From: RHKX01 sp964641695
GTDB taxonomy: Bacteria; Actinomycetota; Thermoleophilia; Solirubrobacterales; 70-9
DNA: 15,304 bases
Direction of reading: 5' to 3'
Assembly: GCA_964641695.1 (NCBI GenBank)
Contig: CAZXKG010000062.1
Coordinates: 1-15,304 of the forward strand
Of the stretch, positions 1 through 6,335 are shown one piece after another. The translations under genes and the position numbers were made by a program. The first letter of the stretch is position 1, and each line of letters starts with the position of its first letter. The notes under the pieces are model-generated. The model did not search any database. It saw nothing but the letters and a program-made list of their open reading frames with translations, and was not told the origin of the DNA.

Positions 1-27
1 GCCGTGAACACCGCGTTCTACGGCACC

Positions 28-54
28 CCGACAACTTGATTAAGAAGTTGTCGG
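28..54. promoter_or_regulatory. Perfect 10-bp inverted repeat, candidate operator
   Basis: CCGACAACTT (28-37) and AAGTTGTCGG (45-54) are perfect reverse complements around a 7-nt AT-rich centre. This is an AT-rich island in very GC-rich DNA. No T-run follows on either strand, so an intrinsic terminator is unlikely. A dimeric repressor site (TetR or MarR type) for the downstream DsbA-like gene, or for a gene off the left edge, fits better. The regulator is not in view, and the site does not match the palindromes at 13830 and 13886. Confidence 0.5.
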
Positions 55-148
55 ACCGAATGGACTCGACCTCGCCGGAGTAGCATCGACGCATGCCCGC
101 TCCCCACCGGCACGCGACTCACGTCGGCGCTGAGGCGCCGGACTGCCG

Positions 149-859
149 ATGACCGATCAGGCGACCGCGACGATGCCGATCGACGTGTGGGCGGACTTCG
201 TCTGTCCCTGGTGCTTCCTCGGCAAGCGCCGGCTCGAGCGCGCGATCGACCTCACCGGGCTCGGGCCGCTGGTGAGCGTAGCCTGGCACCCGTTCCAGCT
301 CTCCCCCGACGCGCCACGATTCGGTGAGCCGGGTGCGGGCCAGTCGACCGAGGAGCACCTGGCGGAGAAGTACGGCATGACGGCGGAACGGGCGCAGCAG
401 ACGCAGGAGCAGATGACTGCGCTTGCCACGGAGGATGGCCTCGCATACAGGCTCGATCTCGCGCACCACGTCAACACCTTCGACGCTCACCGCCTCGCTC
501 TCGAGGCCGGCGCCAACGGGGTCGGTGACGAGATGGTCGAGCTCCTGTTCGCGGCGCAGCTCTGCGAGGGCCGGCGGATCGACGACCCTGAGACGCTCGT
601 CGAGCTCGCCAACCAGGGCGGCCTGGGCACCGCGGAGGCCAAGGCTCTCCTCGCCGGCGACGCCCGCGCCGAGGAAGTCGAATCCGAGGTCTACACGGGC
701 CACCGACTCGGAGCGACCGGGGTCCCCTTCTTCGTCATCGACCGTCGTTACGGAGTGAGCGGCGCCCAGCCTGCCGAGACGCTGGCAACGGCCCTGAAGC
801 GGGCGCACGACGAACGCACCGACGAACCGGCCACCGAGCACGACGCCGGCGAGGGCTGA
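149..859 (+). CDS. DsbA-family thiol-disulfide oxidoreductase, FrnE-like
   Basis: This 236-residue protein has a thioredoxin fold of the DsbA/FrnE (2-hydroxychromene-2-carboxylate isomerase-like) group. The redox motif C-P-W-C is at residues 19-22 inside an N-terminal DxxCPWCFLGK strand-helix. An N-T-F-D-A-H-R-L segment typical of FrnE lies near residue 110, and the cis-proline loop T-G-V-P-F-F-V is near residue 192. There is no signal peptide or membrane segment, so it is probably cytosolic. FrnE relatives act as disulfide oxidoreductases or isomerases, and the substrate here is unknown. The start is uncertain: ATG at 149 is used here, but ATG at 173 begins right at the conserved domain, and neither has a strong Shine-Dalgarno site. 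A small hairpin (125-140) sits just upstream. The gene stands alone and converges on the next gene with a 36-bp gap. Confidence 0.88.
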   Translation: MTDQATATMPIDVWADFVCPWCFLGKRRLERAIDLTGLGPLVSVAWHPFQLSPDAPRFGEPGAGQSTEEHLAEKYGMTAERAQQTQEQMTALATEDGLAYRLDLAHHVNTFDAHRLALEAGANGVGDEMVELLFAAQLCEGRRIDDPETLVELANQGGLGTAEAKALLAGDARAEEVESEVYTGHRLGATGVPFFVIDRRYGVSGAQPAETLATALKRAHDERTDEPATEHDAGEG

Positions 860-895
860 GGCAACAACACCAGCCCCCCTCTCCGGCCTGCGGAT

Positions 896-1921
896 CTAGC
901 CGCGATCGATCCCGCGCGCCAGCCACGGGGCCACCGAGCGGCTGAAGGTGACCGTCATGTGATCGTTGTCGCGGTAGACGAGCTCGTTCCGGATCACCCC
1001 GAAGCAGCGGCTCTTGGTGCAGATGGCGGGCGAGAGATCGATCTCCTGGACCCCGTCGGCCGATCGCGCCGCACGGGACTCCCAGGTCCTCCCGTAGCGC
1101 TTCGGCTTGGGGAACGAGCAACGCTTCAGGTTCTTCAGGTTGGCCGCCACGCAATCGGTCATGTCGTGAGGGGCCATGGGCAGGTCGCGGATCGCCATCA
1201 CCCGGGCTCCGGTCGCGACCAGGCGCCGGAGCATCCTGCCGTAGCCGTCGATCAGGGCCGCGTTCTTCTGACGCTCTCCTTTGATCATCTTGCCGTTGCG
1301 CGTCGGCTTGTGCGACAGCGCGACCCCGACGAAGATGATCTTCGGGCGCGCCTGCTCGATCCGTTTCAAGGCGCCCCGATGCCATTTCAGGCACTGCCGG
1401 AACGGCCCGTTCACCTTGTTGTTGTAGACCGGGGTCGTGATCGGACCGCAACCCGCCTTGGTCTGAGCGATCAGCCTCCAGCCTCGCCGCTTCGCCAGGG
1501 TGTCCACCGCGCCGAACAGGTGCATCGCGTGCGAATCGCCGAAGAGGACGACGTTCGTCTTCGACTTCTTGCGACCGAAGACGCACGGCTTCGCCTTCGT
1601 CTCCGGCGGCTGGAGCATGCAGCCGCGATCCCAGATCGCCCCCCGATCCCCCCGGGAGTACTTGCCCTTCGGCTGCGGCTTGATCCGGTTCATGCTCCCG
1701 CTCTTCTGGAGCTTCGCCGGGCGCGCCTTGAACGGCTTCTTCGCGTCGCGAAGCTCCGTGGCGCCGTCCGCCGACGTGCTCTTCCTCGCGTCCGCGCCGC
1801 CGGACTTCGCCCCCTCGGACGACCCCCCTCCGCCCGCCACGGCGATCGCCGCGATTCCCAACGCGAGCACGATCGCCGCGCCGAGCACCCCGCGTAACAG
1901 TGTCTTCCGGTGCCGCCTCAC
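896..1921 (-). CDS. Membrane-anchored SGNH-domain protein (putative acyltransferase/esterase domain)
   Basis: This is a 341-residue protein. A short basic N-terminus leads into one hydrophobic segment (about residues 9-30), then a Gly/Ser/Lys-rich linker to about residue 115, then an SGNH-type domain. Block I is VLFGDSH, with the nucleophile Ser near residue 130. The C-terminal D-N-D-H-M-T (about 318-323) supplies the Asp/His pair, as in SGNH domains fused to OafA-like acyltransferases. The membrane acyltransferase half is absent, so this is a standalone, probably outward-facing domain. Several cysteines could form disulfides. The protein is unusually rich in Lys/Arg. The GTG at 1921 is chosen because it precedes the membrane segment directly and avoids overlap with the oxidoreductase gene. 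Its ribosome site is weak. An O-acetyl-esterase or transferase role on cell-surface glycans is inference. Confidence 0.72.
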   Translation of the reverse strand: MRRHRKTLLRGVLGAAIVLALGIAAIAVAGGGGSSEGAKSGGADARKSTSADGATELRDAKKPFKARPAKLQKSGSMNRIKPQPKGKYSRGDRGAIWDRGCMLQPPETKAKPCVFGRKKSKTNVVLFGDSHAMHLFGAVDTLAKRRGWRLIAQTKAGCGPITTPVYNNKVNGPFRQCLKWHRGALKRIEQARPKIIFVGVALSHKPTRNGKMIKGERQKNAALIDGYGRMLRRLVATGARVMAIRDLPMAPHDMTDCVAANLKNLKRCSFPKPKRYGRTWESRAARSADGVQEIDLSPAICTKSRCFGVIRNELVYRDNDHMTVTFSRSVAPWLARGIDRG

Positions 1922-1989
1922 CTCGTTGCATCTTGGCAGGCCGGAGGCGCCGCTCGACCGACGCGCGTGATCCCTCTCGCGCCCCCGCC

Positions 1990-3582
1990 TCAGGCGACCG
2001 TGTCCTCGAGCACCGCGTTGGCTGCGTTGCGACCGTTCGTCGCGATCACCGAGCCCCCGGGATGGGTCGCGGCGCCGCACATGTAGAAGCCGGGAACCGG
2101 CGTGCGCGGAGTCAGGCGGTTCTGCCACATCTGCTCCGGCAGCACGTCGCCCTGGAAGATGTTGCCGCCGGTCAGTCCGATCCTCGACTCGACGTCGGGG
2201 GGACCGAGCACGTCGTGATCGACCAGGCAGTCCTCGATGTCAGGCGCGTAGCGTGCGATCAGCTCGATGATCGACCTGCCGACCTCCTCGCGGCGGCTCC
2301 CCCAGTCCCCATCGGCCATCTCGTAGGGGACGTACTGCGCGAAGACGCTCATCAGGTGCATGCCCTCCGGAGCCGGCGTCGGGTCGTAACCCGTCTGGCA
2401 GTAGATCTCGCAGAAGGAGACCGCGGGCTCCCCCGCCTTCGCTCGCTGGAACGCCTCCTGCGCTGCGTCCAGCCCGCCCCCGATGTCGATCTGCGAGCGG
2501 GCCGGCCAGCTCTCCCCGGGCGCGGCGGTCCAGGTCGGCAGACGGCGGAGCGCCGCGTTCAGCTTGACAGTCGGGCTGCGCGTCTTCCAGGTCTCGAGCC
2601 GCTCCCGGTAGGCCGCGTCGATCGGCTCGTCGCCGAACAGGCCCAGCGCCACCTTCGGGTCGGCGTTGCAAAGGACCACACGAGCGCGGATTCGCGTCCC
2701 GTCCTCCAACTCGACCCCTTCGCCTGGAAGCAGGCGGCCGACGGGAGCGCCGCAGGCGAGCGTCGCACCGGCCTCCTGCGCGGCGTCGGCGATCGCGAAC
2801 GACACCATCCCCATGCCGCCCTCGACGTATCCCCAAGAGGAGCTCTTGCCGTCGAGAGAGCCGAGCCGGTGCATCAACTTCACGCACGCCGTCCCCGGGT
2901 CGCGCGGGCCGGCCCAGGTGCCGATCGTGCCGCCGCCGAAGAGCGAGTCCTTGAGTCGCTCGTCCTCGACGTAGCGCTCGATCACCGACGCCACGGAGTC
3001 GCCGTAGACGACGCCGATCATCTCCTCGTCCCCGCCGAGCATCTCCTCGATCTCCTCGCGCGACGGGCATTCCCCCTCCCAGGCGTCCCGCGCCCCGTTG
3101 CGGAGGCGCAGCCTGATCTCCCGGAACAGCCGCCCGTACGCCCAGTACCCGTCGATGTCGGACCGCGAGAGCCCGAGCGACTCGAGGCTCGCCTGGGTAC
3201 GCGCGTCGTCCTGCCACTCGGCCAGGTAGGTCCCGTCCTCGAACGGCACGAACATGTCGGGATCCGCGAGCCAGTAGCGAAGGCCACGCTCGTGGAGGCC
3301 GAGCTCGGCGATCACCTTCGGATCCAGCAGCCCGACGACATAGGCGCATGGAGAGCAGACGAAGCGATCGTCCTCGAACGGTCGCTCCAGGGTCGCGGCC
3401 CCGCCGAGACGCTCCCGCCTCTCGAGCACCAGAACCGACCGGCCGGCCCGCGCCAGGTAGGCCGCCGCGGTCAGGCCGTTGTGTCCACCGCCGACGATCA
3501 CGGCGTCCCAATCGCGCGCGGCGAGCGATGAAACCGGCTCGGGCAGCCCTACTTCCCCGAGCTTCGCGGCGATCTCGTTCAC
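1990..3582 (-). CDS. FAD-dependent oxidoreductase, PYROXD2/phytoene desaturase-like
   Basis: This is a 530-residue flavoprotein of the phytoene dehydrogenase-related family (COG1233 type). The N-terminal Rossmann motif V-G-G-G-H-N-G-L is at about 30-37, and an acidic residue for the adenine ribose is near 54 in V-L-E-R-R. The C-terminal FAD segment reads G-F-Y-M-C-G-A-A-T-H-P-G-G and is followed by G-R-N-A-A-N. Length and the H-N-G variant of the dinucleotide motif fit PYROXD2-like proteins better than true carotenoid desaturases, and no carotenoid genes are nearby. The substrate is unknown. The reading frame stays open far upstream inside the antisense of the exporter gene. The GTG at 3582 is chosen because the family sequence begins there and a possible -10 box lies 6 nt before it. 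The next gene on this strand, encoding the SGNH protein, starts 68 bp downstream of the stop. Confidence 0.85.
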   Translation of the reverse strand: MNEIAAKLGEVGLPEPVSSLAARDWDAVIVGGGHNGLTAAAYLARAGRSVLVLERRERLGGAATLERPFEDDRFVCSPCAYVVGLLDPKVIAELGLHERGLRYWLADPDMFVPFEDGTYLAEWQDDARTQASLESLGLSRSDIDGYWAYGRLFREIRLRLRNGARDAWEGECPSREEIEEMLGGDEEMIGVVYGDSVASVIERYVEDERLKDSLFGGGTIGTWAGPRDPGTACVKLMHRLGSLDGKSSSWGYVEGGMGMVSFAIADAAQEAGATLACGAPVGRLLPGEGVELEDGTRIRARVVLCNADPKVALGLFGDEPIDAAYRERLETWKTRSPTVKLNAALRRLPTWTAAPGESWPARSQIDIGGGLDAAQEAFQRAKAGEPAVSFCEIYCQTGYDPTPAPEGMHLMSVFAQYVPYEMADGDWGSRREEVGRSIIELIARYAPDIEDCLVDHDVLGPPDVESRIGLTGGNIFQGDVLPEQMWQNRLTPRTPVPGFYMCGAATHPGGSVIATNGRNAANAVLEDTVA

Positions 3583-3594
3583 CCGCCGAGTATG
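3583..3594 (-). promoter_or_regulatory. Possible -10 element for a leaderless transcript
   Basis: Read on the minus strand, CATACT (3594-3589) is followed by six bases and then the GTG start of the FAD oxidoreductase at 3582. This spacing would place the transcription start at or next to the start codon. Leaderless mRNAs are common in actinobacteria, and there is no clear Shine-Dalgarno site. I do not see a good -35 box, so confidence is low. Confidence 0.3.
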
Positions 3595-3640
3595 ACCTGA
3601 ACGTCCCCTACCGCCGGCTCGATTCTGGAAGATTGACCTC

Positions 3641-3688
3641 ATGCGCGCAGCCGTCCTCGACGGAGCTCTCGTCCAAGAACGCCGATGA
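3641..3688 (+). CDS. Candidate 15-codon leader ORF overlapping the exporter start
   Basis: An ATG at 3641 opens a 15-residue peptide, MRAAVLDGALVQERR. Its TGA (3686-3688) overlaps the exporter ATG (3685-3687) as ATGA. A good ribosome-binding site, GGAAGA (3627-3632), precedes it by 8 nt, whereas the exporter ATG has only a weak site of its own. This suggests translational coupling. The peptide also resembles the first residues of zinc alcohol dehydrogenases (M-R-A-A-V-L), so it could be the stub of a lost gene. Expression is not shown. Confidence 0.35.
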   Translation: MRAAVLDGALVQERR

Positions 3689-5214
3689 CGCCGTCCGAAC
3701 GACTTCCCGACGGCTCCTCGCCGGATCGCTGGCGCGTGCTCGCGGTGCTCTGCGCCGCGCTCTCGATCGTCGTCATCGACGTGACGGTGCTGCACGTCGC
3801 CGCGCCCTCGATCGCCAGGGACCTGGAGCCCTCGGCCATCGGCCTGCTCTGGATCATCGACATCTACCCGCTGGTGGTCGCGCCGCTCCTGGTCGCCACC
3901 GGGACGCTCGGCGACAGGATCGGCAGGCGGCGGATGATGGTCGCGGGGATGGTCGTCTTCGGCATCGCCTCGGTGCTCTCCGCGTTCGCGCCGACCACCG
4001 GCATCCTGATCGCGGCCCGCGCGCTGATGGGCGTCGGCGGCGCGATGATCATGCCCTCGACGATGTCGATCGTCCGCGACGTCTTCCGCGACCGCGGCGA
4101 ACGCGTCCGGGCGGTCGGGATCTGGAGCGCCACGCTGGCCGTCGGGGCGGCGATCGGGCCGCTGGTCGGCGGTTTCCTCGTCGAGCACTTCTGGTGGGGA
4201 TCGGTCTTCCTGGTCAACGTCCCGGTGCTCGCGATCGTGCTGCCGCTGGCGCTGCGCATCCTGCCCGAGAGCCGCGCGCTGAAGCCGCCGCCCTGGGATC
4301 TGCCCAGCGTCCTCCTCGTCGGAGCCGGGATCCTCGGCCTCGCCTTCGGGATCAAACATGGCGCGCGCTATGGGCTCAGCGATCCGCTCGCCCTCGCGAC
4401 CCTGGTGACCGCGATCGTCCTGCTCGTCACCTTCACGCGCCGCCAGCTGAAGATGCCTGAGGCGTTGCTCGACGTACGCCTCTTCGCGAACCCGATGTTC
4501 AGCGTTGCGGTGGGCTGCGTGCTGCTCTCGATCTTCGGCCTGATCGGCCTCGAGCTCTTCTTCGCCCAGTACCTGCAGTTGGTGATCGGCCTCGAGCCGC
4601 TGGCGGCGTCGATCCGGTTGATGCCGCTGATGCTGGCGACCCTCGTCGGCTCGCTGCTCACCGCGCGGCTTCTGCACCGCTTCGGCACGCGCGTCGTCGT
4701 CACCGGTGGCCTGGCGATCACGACCCTGTCGCTCGTCCCCCTGCTCTGGCTCGGGGTCGATGACCAGTACCTGCTGCTCTGGCCCCCCTTCGTCGCCATG
4801 GGATTCGGCCTCGAGATCGCGCTGGTCGCCGCCAACGACGTGATCATCTCGTCCGTCTCAGCCGACCGCGCCGGCGGAGCGGCGGCGATCGAGGAGACCG
4901 CCTACGAGCTGGGCGGCGGCCTCGGTCTCGCGGTGCTCGGCTCGATCGTGACCGCGGGCTACAGCGCCGCGCTGACGGTGGTGCCAGGCGTCTCGAACGC
5001 CGACATGGCAGCCGCCGACGAGTCGATCGGGCGAGCCGTGGAGGTGGCCGAGGGGCTGCCCGCGGCCGTGGGCGAGCAGCTCGTCGAGACCGCGAAGGCG
5101 GCGTTCATGCACGGCTTCCACCTCGCGATCGTGGTCAGCATCGCCCTGCTCGGCCTGAGCGCGCTGCTGGCCGGCGCGATCCTGCGCACCAGCAGCGCCG
5201 AGGTCGTCGACTAG
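3685..5214 (+). CDS. MFS multidrug exporter, DHA2 family (QacA/SmvA/LfrA-like, 14 TM)
   Basis: This is a 509-residue, very hydrophobic protein of a length typical for 14-helix drug:H+ antiporters. Helix 1 carries V-V-I-D-V-T-V-L-H-V-A-A-P (29-41), the D1 motif with Asp32 as in QacA/SmvA. L-L-W-I-I-D-I-Y follows (54-61). Motif A is G-T-L-G-D-R-I-G-R-R-R (73-83). Motif C is A-I-G-P-L-V-G-G-F (156-164), followed by W-G-S-V-F-L-V-N-V-P (171-180). Relatives export lipophilic cations such as quaternary ammonium compounds using the proton gradient, and specificity here is inferred from those motifs. The start may be translationally coupled to the short ORF at 3641. The gene ends tail to tail with gdx with a shared CTAG, leaving no room for a terminator. 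Confidence 0.9.
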   Translation: MTPSERLPDGSSPDRWRVLAVLCAALSIVVIDVTVLHVAAPSIARDLEPSAIGLLWIIDIYPLVVAPLLVATGTLGDRIGRRRMMVAGMVVFGIASVLSAFAPTTGILIAARALMGVGGAMIMPSTMSIVRDVFRDRGERVRAVGIWSATLAVGAAIGPLVGGFLVEHFWWGSVFLVNVPVLAIVLPLALRILPESRALKPPPWDLPSVLLVGAGILGLAFGIKHGARYGLSDPLALATLVTAIVLLVTFTRRQLKMPEALLDVRLFANPMFSVAVGCVLLSIFGLIGLELFFAQYLQLVIGLEPLAASIRLMPLMLATLVGSLLTARLLHRFGTRVVVTGGLAITTLSLVPLLWLGVDDQYLLLWPPFVAMGFGLEIALVAANDVIISSVSADRAGGAAAIEETAYELGGGLGLAVLGSIVTAGYSAALTVVPGVSNADMAAADESIGRAVEVAEGLPAAVGEQLVETAKAAFMHGFHLAIVVSIALLGLSALLAGAILRTSSAEVVD

Positions 5215-5522
5215 GCGAGCGCCAGCCAGACGATCCCGGTGGCGATCAGGGCGATCGGCAGCAGGCGCATCGCGGTCGCGGGCTCGCCGAGCAGGGCGAT
5301 CCCGGCGAGCGCCGCGCCTACCGCGCCGATCCCGGTCCAGACCGCATAAGCCGTACCGACCGGGAGATCCCGGAGCGCGAGCGCGAGCAGGACGAAGCTG
5401 ACCGCTCCCGCGACGAGGAACAGCAGCGACGGTCCGAGCTTCGACAGACCGTCCGACTCCTTCAGGGCCAGAGCCCAGACGGTTTCGAGCACGCCGGCGG
5501 TGAACAAGAGGATCCAGGCCAT
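5211..5522 (-). CDS. gdx: SMR-family guanidinium exporter Gdx (SugE)
   Basis: This is a 103-residue four-helix small multidrug resistance protein. The essential helix-1 glutamate is Glu13 in G-V-L-E-T-V-W-A, and the W and K-E-S-D-G context is that of SugE/Gdx. The segment L-P-V-G-T-A-Y-A-V-W-T-G-I-G-A-V-G-A is nearly identical to the E. coli SugE sequence as I recall it and marks the Gdx subtype rather than EmrE. Gdx proteins exchange two protons for one guanidinium ion across the cytoplasmic membrane as antiparallel dimers. A strong ribosome site, GGGAGGG, sits four bases before the ATG. The guanidine-III riboswitch aptamer upstream (5555-5601) independently supports the Gdx assignment. It lies on the same strand downstream of mnhG, 226 bp away, so it could receive read-through from the antiporter operon. 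Confidence 0.95.
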   Translation of the reverse strand: MAWILLFTAGVLETVWALALKESDGLSKLGPSLLFLVAGAVSFVLLALALRDLPVGTAYAVWTGIGAVGAALAGIALLGEPATAMRLLPIALIATGIVWLALA

Positions 5523-5526
5523 TTGG

Positions 5527-5536
5527 CCCTCCCGGG
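5527..5536 (-). promoter_or_regulatory. Shine-Dalgarno of gdx and candidate riboswitch expression platform
   Basis: On the minus strand CCCGGGAGGG precedes the gdx ATG by four bases. CCGGG in this box (5535-5531) is complementary to CCCGG of the aptamer (5580-5576), which is the 3' strand of helix P1. Guanidine binding, by holding P1 closed, could free the ribosome site. The pairing is seen in the sequence; the switching mechanism is inference. Confidence 0.45.
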
Positions 5537-5554
5537 ATTCGAGTTACGTCGATC

Positions 5555-5601
5555 GGGCGCGTCGTCTTTACGGAGCCGGGTACGGCGCGCGTCTCGTCCG
5601 G
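5555..5601 (-). promoter_or_regulatory. Guanidine-III riboswitch aptamer
   Basis: Read on the minus strand, the element starts with CCGGACGAG, continues through CGCCGTACCCGG and ends with AAAGACGACGCGC. These blocks, in this order and spacing, match the crystallised guanidine-III (ykkC-III) aptamer as I recall it. P1 pairs CCGG (5601-5598) with CCGG (5579-5576). The pseudoknot pairs GCGCGCCGU with ACGACGCGC, with eight of nine positions pairing. It ends 32 nt before the gdx ATG. Guanidine-III riboswitches are known to control SMR guanidinium exporters, mostly in actinobacteria, and to act as ON switches with guanidine. Confidence 0.88.
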
Positions 5602-5654
5602 GGCGTTCGATCCGCCATCCCCAACGGTAGAGCTTGCCGAACGGCGCTGCCGCG

Positions 5655-5691
5655 ACCTCCCGCTCGCGGTCGACCCGATCAGTCCCCGGAG
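5655..5691. repeat. 37-bp direct repeat, copy 1 (intergenic)
   Basis: This copy matches the segment 70 bp to its right (5725-5761) at 36 of 37 positions; the only difference is GCGG against GCCG in the middle. It lies between the gdx riboswitch and mnhG. It is a duplicate of the mnhG stop region plus adjacent downstream sequence. Confidence 0.9.
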
Positions 5692-5724
5692 ATGCGACCG
5701 CCGTGCGGGACTGCGAGGGGATCT

Positions 5725-5761
5725 ACCTCCCGCTCGCCGTCGACCCGATCAGTCCCCGGAG
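5725..5761. repeat. 37-bp direct repeat, copy 2 (covers the mnhG stop codon)
   Basis: This is the second copy of the repeat at 5655-5691. On the minus strand it contains the last codons and the stop of mnhG (5749-5751). Between the copies, a short imperfect hairpin (5713-5738, arms GCGAGGGG and CCCGCTCGC) could form. It lacks a T-run, so I do not call it a terminator. Confidence 0.9.
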
Positions 5762-6066
5762 GCAGTCTCCGCCTCCGCCGCCCCGTCGCGCCGGTAGGCG
5801 GCTTGACCGATCGCGTGCGCGGCGACGGGCGTCGTCAGCAGCAGGAACAGGGCGACCACGACGCATCGCCCGATCGTCTCGCCGTCACCGGTGCCGATCG
5901 AGGCGGCGAGGATCGCGACCGTGCCGAGCATGGCCCCCTTGCTCGCCGCCTGCAGCCGCGGATACAGGCCGCGCAGACGGATCACCCCGTAGACGGTCAC
6001 CCCGATCACGCTCACGCCGAGCGCGATCAGCGCGACGCCGAGCACCGCCAGCAGCGTGTCGATCAT
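5749..6066 (-). CDS. mnhG: Mrp/Mnh cation:proton antiporter subunit G
   Basis: This is a 105-residue membrane protein with three predicted helices. The family signature is G-V-I-R-L-R-G-L-Y-P-R-L-Q-A-A-S-K-G (27-44), and L-L-T-T-P-V-A-A-H-A-I-G-Q-A-A-Y (76-91) follows. MnhG is one of the small subunits required for a functional Mrp complex. The frame is open far upstream, but ATG at 6066 is right because it overlaps the mnhF stop as ATGA and starts at the usual family N-terminus. It is the last gene of the operon, and its 3' end is part of the 37-bp duplicated segment. Confidence 0.93.
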   Translation of the reverse strand: MIDTLLAVLGVALIALGVSVIGVTVYGVIRLRGLYPRLQAASKGAMLGTVAILAASIGTGDGETIGRCVVVALFLLLTTPVAAHAIGQAAYRRDGAAEAETASGD

Positions 6067-6332
6067 CTGAACGGCCCTCCTCCCCCCTCGGAGCGAGCGG
6101 CTGCCAACGTGGCGACGAAGGAGAGCGCGGCCAGGGCCAGGGCGACGTCGAGGTAGTAGGAGACGCCCCGCAGGAAGCTCAGCAGCGCGAGCAGGGCGAC
6201 GCAGATCACCGTCAGCAGGTCGAGCGCGACGATCCGCTCGAGCACGTCGTCGGCGCGCAGGAGCACGAGGCCGCCGACCGCGAGCATCGCGGTCACGCAA
6301 ACGAGTCCGATCACGATCGCGAGCTCAGGCAT
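6063..6332 (-). CDS. mnhF: Mrp/Mnh cation:proton antiporter subunit F
   Basis: This is an 89-residue protein with three hydrophobic helices. L-E-R-I-V-A-L-D-L-L (31-40) and Y-L-D-V-A-L-A-L-A-A-L-S-F-V-A-T (60-75) are the conserved MnhF/MrpF blocks, including the acidic Asp38 in helix 2. It acts in the cytoplasmic membrane as part of the Mrp complex; homologues are needed for activity and have been linked to bile-salt efflux in some species. The ATG follows the mnhE stop after a 3-nt gap, and the stop overlaps the mnhG start. Length is normal for the family. Confidence 0.94.
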   Translation of the reverse strand: MPELAIVIGLVCVTAMLAVGGLVLLRADDVLERIVALDLLTVICVALLALLSFLRGVSYYLDVALALAALSFVATLAAARSEGGGGPFR

Positions 6333-6335
6333 CGA

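Noticed and set aside
1..83. 3' end of a gene entering from the left
   Set aside because: Two short plus frames stay open from base 1 (stops at 37-39 and 81-83), but neither shows recognisable protein features in so few codons.
860..895. Terminator between the two convergent genes
   Set aside because: The 36-bp gap contains no inverted repeat or T-run.
1922..2128. Longer start for the SGNH protein at 2128
   Set aside because: It would lie inside the FAD oxidoreductase gene and adds an Arg/Ser-rich stretch ahead of the membrane segment.
1900..3531. Long plus-strand open frame opposite the FAD oxidoreductase
   Set aside because: Its translation is Arg/Pro/Ala-rich with no recognisable domain, while the opposite strand encodes a clear flavoprotein. 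This is the usual antisense openness of very GC-rich DNA.
3583..4677. Upstream extension of the FAD oxidoreductase frame
   Set aside because: The extra residues are a low-complexity Asp/Arg/Gln/His-rich string antisense to the MFS exporter. The family N-terminus starts near 3582.
5523..5748. Guanidine-I (ykkC) or guanidine-II (mini-ykkC) riboswitch
   Set aside because: The conserved guanidine-I blocks are absent, and no pair of short hairpins with ACGR loops is present. The guanidine-III pattern fits far better.
5655..5761. CRISPR-like array
   Set aside because: There are only two copies, with a 33-bp gap, and one of them is the coding end of mnhG. No leader or cas genes are present.
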